From JABSOG01 sp047617105 (GTDB lineage Bacteria > Pseudomonadota > Gammaproteobacteria > Enterobacterales > Alteromonadaceae), in the NCBI GenBank assembly GCA_047617105.1, contig JBLGCB010000186.1, forward strand, positions 1-12,051: a DNA stretch of 12,051 nucleotides, given 5' to 3'. The notes beneath the pieces were generated by a model. It did no database searches. It saw only the letters and a list, made by a program, of their open reading frames with translations, and was not told where the DNA came from. This document shows positions 6,639 through 12,051 of the stretch, piece by piece; position 1 is the stretch's first letter; every line of letters starts with the position of its first letter. The position numbers and the translations under genes are program-made.

Positions 6639-6863
6639 TTAGTACTGCATTAACATCAATGTGAAGGGCGACAAACCAATTAGGCATAAAACGCCAGCCA
6701 TTACTGGCAGATAATAATCCATAAATTTGTCCGCTAGCCTGTTTTTCCAGCCATAGCTGGTTTTCTTGATTTCGGTTTGGGTCTGTTGCTGTTTAGTAGC
6801 AGTAGGGGCAGTTGCCATCGACGATGATGAAACTGTATTTGGTGAGCGATTAAAAGTCTTCAT
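6639..6863 (-). CDS. Small single-pass membrane protein, hypothetical
   Basis: The protein has 74 residues from the ATG at 6863, which has GGAGA seven bases upstream. A TTG eight codons earlier lacks support. The N-terminal 35 residues are Ser, Thr, Ala and Gln-rich and look unstructured (TATKQQQTQTEIKKTSYG). A basic or amphipathic stretch (WKNRLADKFMDYYLP) leads into one membrane helix at about 52-72 (VMAGVLCLIGLSPFTLML). A soluble low-complexity head with a C-terminal anchor is also the plan of the 62-residue protein at 2025-2213, although the sequences are not alike. The family is not recognised. It lies 125 bases after the 41-residue frame on the same strand, so the two could share a transcript. 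Confidence 0.65.
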   Translation of the reverse strand: MKTFNRSPNTVSSSSMATAPTATKQQQTQTEIKKTSYGWKNRLADKFMDYYLPVMAGVLCLIGLSPFTLMLMQY

Positions 6864-6988
6864 AATTAAATCTCCGTTTATAATCAATAAGGGTCAATCA
6901 GGCCAATGGTGATGTTTTAATTTCATCGCAGAATTGATTGGCCCTATTACATCCATCGGCAGCCGATTGGATATCTTTAGGCTAAAAG

Positions 6989-7114
6989 TTAAACAAGTTG
7001 TAGATTTTTCAAACCAAATGAAATTGTAAATGTACTTTGTATCGAACTGAGTAAGCGCTGAGCAAAAATAGCGAAGGAGGTTAGAGCTGGTTGAGTTTTT
7101 AAGCGTAATTTCAT
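6989..7114 (-). CDS. Possible 41-residue basic small protein
   Basis: An ATG at 7114 preceded by AAAAGGA, nine bases away, opens a 41-residue frame ending in TAA at 6991-6989. It begins MKLRLKTQPALTSFAIFAQR and ends FTISFGLKNLQLV. It is basic (four Lys, two Arg, no acidic residue) and has an amphipathic middle, which suggests membrane or nucleic-acid contact. A longer frame in another register covers the same bases but starts at GTG without a ribosome site. No family is recognised. The ribosome site and charge bias support it, and its short length argues for caution. Confidence 0.4.
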   Translation of the reverse strand: MKLRLKTQPALTSFAIFAQRLLSSIQSTFTISFGLKNLQLV

Positions 7115-7294
7115 GATGATGATTCCTTTTATATACGTATCTCTGATGAATCACTAAAGGTGACCATTAGAGTTACACTACCAGATATCAGCCGCCAATG
7201 AAACCTGAAACATTCGAGACCTCAAAACTTTTAATTGTAATCACGCCTAGTTTTTATTAGGCTGTTGATTCGATACCATAACCAATGAACCAAC

Positions 7295-7876
7295 ATGTCC
7301 ACAGCCAAAAAATTGAACATCAGCGAAAAAGACTACCTGGTTGGTGAACCTCTATCAGACGTCAAGCACGAATTTATCAACGGCGCAGTTTATGCCATGG
7401 CTGGTGGGACAAAAGATCACAATACCATTTGCGGCAATATTTTTGGCGAATGGCGTCAACAATTAAAAGGACAACCTTGTCGACCCTTTTTCGCCGATGT
7501 TATGGTCAAAGCCGCCAGCCATTATTTTTACCCGGATGTGATGTTAGTATGCGAACCAGATAAGCGCGATAACGAGCGGTTAATTCATGCCCCCACCATA
7601 GTGGTTGAAGTACTGTCATCATCCACCCGCATCAATGACTTAACCTTCAAGAAAATAGCCTATTTAAACATCCCCTCACTGCAAGAATACTGGCTAGTTG
7701 AACAAGACCGATGTGAAATAGAAGTCTTCCGTCGCAGCGAAAACTGGGCCTCAACCTATCATGTACTAGGAGACACCATTACCTCCGAGATTATCGGAGT
7801 CAGTTTAACGGTTGCGGACATCTATGCAGAGGTTGAGAATCACAAAATCACAGCATTATTGACTAACCCCGAATAA
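7295..7876 (+). CDS. Uma2-family PD-(D/E)XK endonuclease-like protein
   Basis: This 193-residue protein has the length and motifs of the Uma2 (DUF820) family. The first half contains KHEFINGAVYAMAGG with the helix Glu at 26. The central signature is YFYPDVMLV with Asp81, then PTIVVEVLSSST with Glu105, then KK at 119-120 before YLNIPSLQEYWLVEQD. Uma2 proteins are predicted single-domain nucleases of the restriction-endonuclease fold. They are very abundant in cyanobacteria and scattered elsewhere, and their cellular role is largely unknown. The ATG at 7295 is the first in frame and has a poor ribosome site. The gene stands alone on the plus strand, divergent from the small minus-strand genes and 231 bases before the collagenase start, so no partner is implied. 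Spread by horizontal transfer is plausible. Confidence 0.9.
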   Translation: MSTAKKLNISEKDYLVGEPLSDVKHEFINGAVYAMAGGTKDHNTICGNIFGEWRQQLKGQPCRPFFADVMVKAASHYFYPDVMLVCEPDKRDNERLIHAPTIVVEVLSSSTRINDLTFKKIAYLNIPSLQEYWLVEQDRCEIEVFRRSENWASTYHVLGDTITSEIIGVSLTVADIYAEVENHKITALLTNPE

Positions 7877-8054
7877 TATTTATTCACTAAAATAGCCTTT
7901 TTACCCAAATTTTCCATTCAAAAAATCATCAAACGCCTATTTTGTCTTAAATCAAGCTGATTTCCTGCTAACTAAATATTTACATTGTCTTTACAATTAA
8001 TCGTATCAATTCGACTAAATCCGACATTGATAACCAGAGACTTGAGTTGTATTT

Positions 8055-8082
8055 TTGATAAATGCAATTCTGACAATAATAA
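8055..8082 (+). promoter_or_regulatory. Candidate promoter of the collagenase gene
   Basis: TTGATA at 8055-8060 is a five-of-six -35 match. It is followed after 16 bases by TAATAA at 8077-8082, a weak -10. The collagenase ATG is at 8108. A leader of about 20 bases with AGGA at 8094-8097 would fit. Confidence 0.3.
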
Positions 8083-8107
8083 ATCGAACAAGCAGGAACA
8101 GTCCAAA

Positions 8108-10852
8108 ATGAATCTAAAAATGAAAACCCTAAGCATAACGGTGATGCTGTTATGTGCCAATGCCGCTTATGCAGCTAATACCAAGAGCGCCAATGTGCAA
8201 AAAGCCATTGGCCTTGATGTGGCCACAACCGCCCAATCAGATAAGGTTGTGCACGGTCATCATCAGTTGTCTGACCAAGCCGAGCAGGCATTGCCAACAC
8301 GACATTCGCAAAGCAGCAGCGATAACAACAGTAAAACCATCACCAAAACAACCCAATCCAGCCTTCGTTCAGCCGTCGCCAGTGCAGCTGCTACCTGTAA
8401 CGATCAGGCGTTTGTCACCAGTGGCACAGCGCTGTTAAATGAAATCAAAAATCAAAGTCACGATTGCGTCGGTCGGTTATTTACCGATGCCGCTGATAAC
8501 GTACGTTTGGGCACTTTTACCGAAGCCAATATCATTGCCGTGGCGCAAGAAGCGCAAAAACAATCGGTCAGTTATGATGGCATCGACGCCGATGCGTACC
8601 TTAACAGCCTTTATTACTGGATTAAGGCGGCCTATTTTTATGGTAACCGAGAGTTGCTGACCACCGCCAACCAAGCAGCCACCAAAGCCGCGTTAGATGC
8701 ACTGGTGGCCAACAGCCATTTTTACGATAAAACCGCCGAAAACGCCGCCGTGGTGAAAGGTGCTATTGCCAACTTTAACAATGCGCTATTGTCAGAACAT
8801 TATATGCCTGCCTTTAAGCAGCTGTTGAATGTGTATGACCCATCATATGAAGCGATTACCGACTGGGGCGGCAATCTGGCCACCATGACTTGGGGTGTGG
8901 TTAAAAATTGTGCCTCCAACCAATGGTGTCGTAATCAGCACTTTAATACCACTTTTATCAATTCAATGGGCGATTTTGTTCACGACAATATTGATTGGTT
9001 AAAAAAATCTGCCTCAGATTATCATTTGCATAACTTTGGTTATCAGTTGGCCAATATCTATTCCGCGCGCAACGACAGCAATTTCAGCAGTATTGAAGCG
9101 ACGTTAAAAGCCCAGCTCAATAAAGTATTCAACAACTTTGGCCCGTTACCCACCGATGTCGGCCGCCGTGCTTATTTACAAGCAATGTCTTCAGCCAACT
9201 ATCATCAACAATGCACCACCTATAACCTGTGCGATTCAAAACAGCAGATTATCGACAGCGTATTGGCCGATCGCATCAGTTGTGCCTCTGGTAGCCTGTT
9301 TATGTGGGCACAAGACATGAATGACGAACAGCGACAATGGGCTTGTAATTCACTCGGTGGCCACGAAAGTTATTTCCACAGTAAAATGCAAACCAATCAA
9401 ACCCCAGTTACGCCAGACGATAACGATAAATTACGGATGATCGTATTTAATGACAAGCGCGAATGGAGCATTTATGGTGGCGCTTTATTTGGCGCTGGCA
9501 CCAACAATGGCGGCCTGTATTTAGAAGGCGATCCATCCAAAGCGGGTGATCAAGCGACCTTCTTTGCTTATGAAGATGTGCCAGAACGGCCAACCTTTGA
9601 TATCTGGAATTTACGTCATGAATATATCCATTATCTTGATGGCCGCTTTAATACCCAGGGCGATTTTCATGACATCAATGGTGCCGGGCGCAGTGTTTGG
9701 TATGGTGAAGGGATAGGCGAATATGCCTCACGCCGTGATTGCAACGACGATGCGATCAGCCAAGCAGGCCAAGGCACTTACCCACTCAGCACCATTTTTG
9801 ACAATGAATATGGTGTCGGCCAAACCCGGATTTATCCTTGGGGTTATCTGGCAGTGCGTTTTATGTATGAACGTCATCCAACCACCTTTTTCTCGATGAT
9901 TGACGGTTTTCGCCAAGGTAATTACGCCAACTATCGCACCAACATGGTCGACCAATGGATCAGCCAAAAAACCTATGACAGTGAGTTTGCCCAGTGGTTA
10001 CCCACGGTACAATCTACCGGTTGCAGCATTGACACTAGCCGCCCCACTTCACCGGTAGACCCTATTGATGTTGATGAAGTTCAAGGCAATGATATGGTTG
10101 GCATTAACGCCTGTGCCGTCAACCCTCCTGCTGACGCACGGGCCAAAATTTTGGCTGGCAAAGCGATGTGTTTGGCCAATATCAGCGGTGGTAATCAGTT
10201 GCAAATGGGCATTTATGTACCAAGCGGATTGGTCAATGTTGATATGCAGCTGACGTTACGTCATGGCAGTGGCGACACTAAGTTATTGCACCGTTCGGGC
10301 GGTCGTCCAAATGACAGCGTACATGATTACGTTTCTGACAATGCTGGCACAGAGCAAACCATCACGGTCAATGATGTGCAAACGGGCTGGAACTACGTTC
10401 ACACCCGTGGTCAACAAGCATTTTCAGGGGTGACTTTACTGGCCCGTTACATTCAAAAAGGCGGTTCAACACCAACCACTGGCACCTTGGCTAACACCTG
10501 CCAAACCCAAGCACCATTTACCAGTCGCACAATGACGGCGGGCAAAGCCGAATGTTTAGCAGCCAGCAGCCGGGTATCGCTGACCATTCCAGCGGTGAAT
10601 GATCACACCAGCATCGCCATTACCATCGGACATGGTACAGGCAATTCAGATGTGATTTATCGCAATGGCGGCTGGCCGAGCAGCAGTACGTATGATGGCA
10701 AATCATCTAATGCAGATAATAGTGAATGTATTTACATTGACAATATCAGTTCAAGCAATGCTTATTGGGGTTATATCAGCATTGAAGGTAGTCAGGCCAA
10801 TGCCAGTGTGGTGGTTGATTTTGATACCGCTGGCTGTCGCGGGGTGGAGTAA
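8108..10852 (+). CDS. Secreted microbial collagenase (peptidase M9) with two C-terminal PPC-like domains
   Basis: The protein has 914 residues from the ATG at 8108, chosen because it opens a signal peptide (MNLKMKTLSITVMLLCANAAYA) behind an AGGA. The frame is open further upstream but without a plausible start. After a low-complexity linker, the M9 N-terminal activator region spans about residues 95-400. The catalytic domain carries the zinc motif HEYIH (504-508, catalytic Glu505). The third zinc ligand is Glu534 in WYGEGIGEY, placed as in clostridial and Vibrio collagenases. A Pro-rich linker (near 645-655) leads to two related domains at about 668-782 and 797-906. Each has AGKAxCL near its start and a (R/G)HGxG motif, consistent with pre-peptidase C-terminal domains that bind collagen or aid secretion. 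The enzyme should be exported and cleave native collagen or gelatin. It appears intact. Confidence 0.95.
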   Translation: MNLKMKTLSITVMLLCANAAYAANTKSANVQKAIGLDVATTAQSDKVVHGHHQLSDQAEQALPTRHSQSSSDNNSKTITKTTQSSLRSAVASAAATCNDQAFVTSGTALLNEIKNQSHDCVGRLFTDAADNVRLGTFTEANIIAVAQEAQKQSVSYDGIDADAYLNSLYYWIKAAYFYGNRELLTTANQAATKAALDALVANSHFYDKTAENAAVVKGAIANFNNALLSEHYMPAFKQLLNVYDPSYEAITDWGGNLATMTWGVVKNCASNQWCRNQHFNTTFINSMGDFVHDNIDWLKKSASDYHLHNFGYQLANIYSARNDSNFSSIEATLKAQLNKVFNNFGPLPTDVGRRAYLQAMSSANYHQQCTTYNLCDSKQQIIDSVLADRISCASGSLFMWAQDMNDEQRQWACNSLGGHESYFHSKMQTNQTPVTPDDNDKLRMIVFNDKREWSIYGGALFGAGTNNGGLYLEGDPSKAGDQATFFAYEDVPERPTFDIWNLRHEYIHYLDGRFNTQGDFHDINGAGRSVWYGEGIGEYASRRDCNDDAISQAGQGTYPLSTIFDNEYGVGQTRIYPWGYLAVRFMYERHPTTFFSMIDGFRQGNYANYRTNMVDQWISQKTYDSEFAQWLPTVQSTGCSIDTSRPTSPVDPIDVDEVQGNDMVGINACAVNPPADARAKILAGKAMCLANISGGNQLQMGIYVPSGLVNVDMQLTLRHGSGDTKLLHRSGGRPNDSVHDYVSDNAGTEQTITVNDVQTGWNYVHTRGQQAFSGVTLLARYIQKGGSTPTTGTLANTCQTQAPFTSRTMTAGKAECLAASSRVSLTIPAVNDHTSIAITIGHGTGNSDVIYRNGGWPSSSTYDGKSSNADNSECIYIDNISSSNAYWGYISIEGSQANASVVVDFDTAGCRGVE

Positions 10853-10857
10853 TTTGC

Positions 10858-10911
10858 GTAGGGTGCCCGTGCGTAGCACGGTCCGAGGTTACGAGGAGCA
10901 TTGCGCACCAT
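10858..10911 (+). repeat. Intergenic palindromic repeat, copy 1 (plus orientation)
   Basis: The element starts GTAGGGTGC and continues with the hairpin CCGTGC-GTA-GCACGG, CGAGG, ACGAGGAGCA and TGCGCACCAT. It lies six bases after the collagenase stop. A second copy in opposite orientation ends at 11218. The hairpin may also act on the 3' end of the collagenase transcript. Confidence 0.75.
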
Positions 10912-10912
10912 T

Positions 10913-10949
10913 GGTCAGCAAGCCATAGACCAACCTGGAATATGGTTGG
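10913..10949 (+). repeat. 37-base direct repeat, copy 1
   Basis: It begins GGTCAGCAAGCCATAGA and ends GGTTGG. Copy 2 at 11112-11148 differs at three positions. An internal hairpin CCAACC/GGTTGG is kept in both copies, with C-G changed to a U-G pair in the second. Confidence 0.8.
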
Positions 10950-11088
10950 CTGAAGGGGAACGGGAAGCGAATACCTGGAGCTTTCAGGCCCCTGAAGTGA
11001 GTGCATGGAAGCACGAAGGGCGGGCCCCAGGGACGGTTAAAGCACTAATGTTGCCGTTACAAAAACCTGATTAGTTATAACCCAACAG
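10950..11088. other. Unexplained G-rich, structured-looking spacer inside the repeat cluster
   Basis: No coding frame is convincing here. The segment is G-rich and has short self-complementary parts: TTCAGG/CCTGAA near 10983-10996, GTGC/GCAC near 11001-11014, and GGCCC/GGGCC arms around the latter. It could be a structured RNA, the core of a mobile element bounded by the flanking repeats, or a deletion remnant. I do not recognise it. Confidence 0.3.
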
Positions 11089-11112
11089 TGACGAATGGCT
11101 CATGGTGCGCAG
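11089..11112 (-). repeat. 24-base partial copy of the palindromic repeat end
   Basis: The 24 bases TGACGAATGGCTCATGGTGC plus GCAG recur exactly at 11153-11176. Read on the minus strand they are the tail of the palindromic element (TGCGCACCATGAGCC). This copy is fused directly to the second 37-base repeat and lacks the hairpin part. Confidence 0.75.
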
Positions 11113-11148
11113 GTCAGCAAGCCATAGATCAACCTAGAATGTGGTTGG
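11112..11148 (+). repeat. 37-base direct repeat, copy 2
   Basis: It matches 10913-10949 at 34 of 37 positions (GGTCAGCAAGCCATAGATCA and onward). It starts at the last base of the partial palindromic element, so the two repeat modules are joined without a spacer. Confidence 0.8.
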
Positions 11149-11152
11149 ACGA

Positions 11153-11218
11153 TGACGAATGGCTCATGGTGCGCAGTGCTGCTCGTGCCTCGCATTTCGT
11201 TACACGAAAGCACCCTAC
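11153..11218 (-). repeat. Intergenic palindromic repeat, copy 2 (minus orientation)
   Basis: Read on the minus strand from 11218 it starts GTAGGGTGC, then the hairpin TTTCGT-GTA-ACGAAA, CGAGG, CACGAGCAGCA, CTGCGCACCAT and a tail. The boundaries, loop and flanks match copy 1 at 10858-10911, while both stem arms have changed together. It ends 36 bases from the AraC-family stop codon. Confidence 0.78.
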
Positions 11219-11253
11219 GAAAAATATCACAAGGCAACTGTAGTCGAATAAAC

Positions 11254-12051
11254 TCACACCCGACGCAACGTCTGTGAAGGCAACTCCTTAAATAACCGAC
11301 CATACTCCGCCGCAAAACGACCGAATTCAACAAAACCCCAACGCAATGCAATATCAACCACCTTGGTCATTTTGGGATTGGCGATGACCAAATCATGTTT
11401 GCTGCCATTGAGTCGAACAAGTTTAAGATAACGTACCGGAGTAACGCCAAGCTGCTCTTTAAAGCCATATTCCAAGCTGCGTTCGCTCAGTTGTGCAACC
11501 GTGCATAACTCTGGGATGGTCGGCAAATAACTGGCATGAACGTTAAGATACTCAACCACCCTACGCACCCCTGATAAACGCCGGCTGTGGGGCATTAATA
11601 TGGGTTGTTCTTCAAGGGTTGAAGACAACATATTGATCACCAACTGAAAAATTTCTGCACTGAAAAGACGTCGAATATCTGGATTATTCAACAATGTCGC
11701 CTGACCAGAGAGCTGCAATAACATCTCACATACCCTATTTTTATAATTGGCCATTATGCCAGGTTCTACCTGACAGGCTTGACTGATAAACCAGTTTGGT
11801 GACATTGGCCGTCCGGTAAGACGTTCGGTATTTTCAGCCAGCATGGTTTTATCCAAAATACAGCCTATATGCTCCAGTTTTTCGTTAAAACGCACGTTCC
11901 ACTCGCTACCACTGGCCTGTAATAAACTGTTCTGCTGAAATTCTTTGCCACAAAAGCGCATCCCTGTTGAATCATTCAGTACTGTTGCTAAAGGAAAGAA
12001 ATTACCCGGCGGTGCGGCTTCGATTTGGGTCCCTGCATTGAGTTGCTCGCG
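11254..12051 (-). CDS. AraC-family transcriptional regulator (N-terminus off the right edge)
   Basis: The frame is open to the right edge with no stop in the last 90 bases, so the in-frame ATG at 11961 is probably internal. At least 265 residues are visible, against a usual 300-330. The last 100 residues form the AraC/XylS double helix-turn-helix. The first recognition unit lies in TIPELCTVAQLSERSLEYGF. The second lies in MTKVVDIALRWGFVEFGRFA, followed by EYGRLFKELPSQTL, the conserved family ending. The N-terminal part is an AraC-type ligand or dimerisation domain I cannot assign (GNFFPLATVLNDSTG, FCGKEFQQNSLL). It should bind DNA as an activator in response to an unknown effector. Its targets are not evident; the gene converges on the collagenase across the repeat cluster. 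Confidence 0.92.
   Translation of the reverse strand, partial: REQLNAGTQIEAAPPGNFFPLATVLNDSTGMRFCGKEFQQNSLLQASGSEWNVRFNEKLEHIGCILDKTMLAENTERLTGRPMSPNWFISQACQVEPGIMANYKNRVCEMLLQLSGQATLLNNPDIRRLFSAEIFQLVINMLSSTLEEQPILMPHSRRLSGVRRVVEYLNVHASYLPTIPELCTVAQLSERSLEYGFKEQLGVTPVRYLKLVRLNGSKHDLVIANPKMTKVVDIALRWGFVEFGRFAAEYGRLFKELPSQTLRRV

Noticed and set aside
6894..7154. Minus-strand open frame of 86 codons from a GTG
   Set aside because: It has no ribosome site. The overlapping 41-codon frame with AAAAGGA and ATG is better supported.
7985..8107. Upstream extension of the collagenase frame to a TTG at 7985
   Set aside because: It would place 41 hydrophilic residues before an obvious signal peptide, which would block export.

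Overview
The window reads as chromosome of a Gram-negative gammaproteobacterium, probably marine or host-associated. The clues are a PAS/HisKA membrane sensor kinase, an active-type diguanylate cyclase, a Vibrio-type secreted M9 collagenase with C-terminal PPC domains, an AraC-family regulator, an outer-membrane lipoprotein, moderate G+C and Shine-Dalgarno sites of the AGGA/GAGG kind. I cannot name the genus. No tRNA, rRNA, CRISPR array, transposase or integrase is visible.

Layout. 1-1576 (-): N-terminal part of a membrane histidine kinase that runs off the left edge. 1577-2024: intergenic, with a probable -10 box for the kinase, a decayed short plus-strand reading frame and a GC-rich hairpin. 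2025-2213 (-): tail-anchored-looking small protein whose start codon lies in a perfect 12-bp inverted repeat. 2335-2712 (-): small lipoprotein. 2859-4460 (-): the most unusual gene, a Ser/Gly/Ala/Arg-rich, apparently disordered protein. It carries a basic NLS-like cluster, a textbook eukaryotic PCNA-binding (PIP-box) motif and a C-terminal PD-(D/E)XK nuclease signature, and a probable frameshift cuts off its last 37 residues. 4635-6341 (-): periplasmic-sensor diguanylate cyclase. 6372-7294: several very small possible genes. 7295-7876 (+): Uma2-family PD-(D/E)XK protein. 8108-10852 (+): secreted collagenase. 10853-11253: a cluster of intergenic repeats, including two inverted copies whose hairpin stems differ by compensatory changes. 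11254-12051 (-): AraC-family regulator whose N-terminus lies beyond the right edge.

How the parts relate. Most genes look like separate transcription units and there is no convincing long operon. The kinase and cyclase are signalling proteins, the collagenase is a matrix-degrading exoenzyme, and the AraC gene converges on it from the far side of the repeat cluster. The 2859-4460 product has no relation to its neighbours. Its eukaryote-style motifs suggest a protein acting in the nucleus of a eukaryotic host, at replicating or repaired DNA. That is an inference from motifs, not a demonstrated function.
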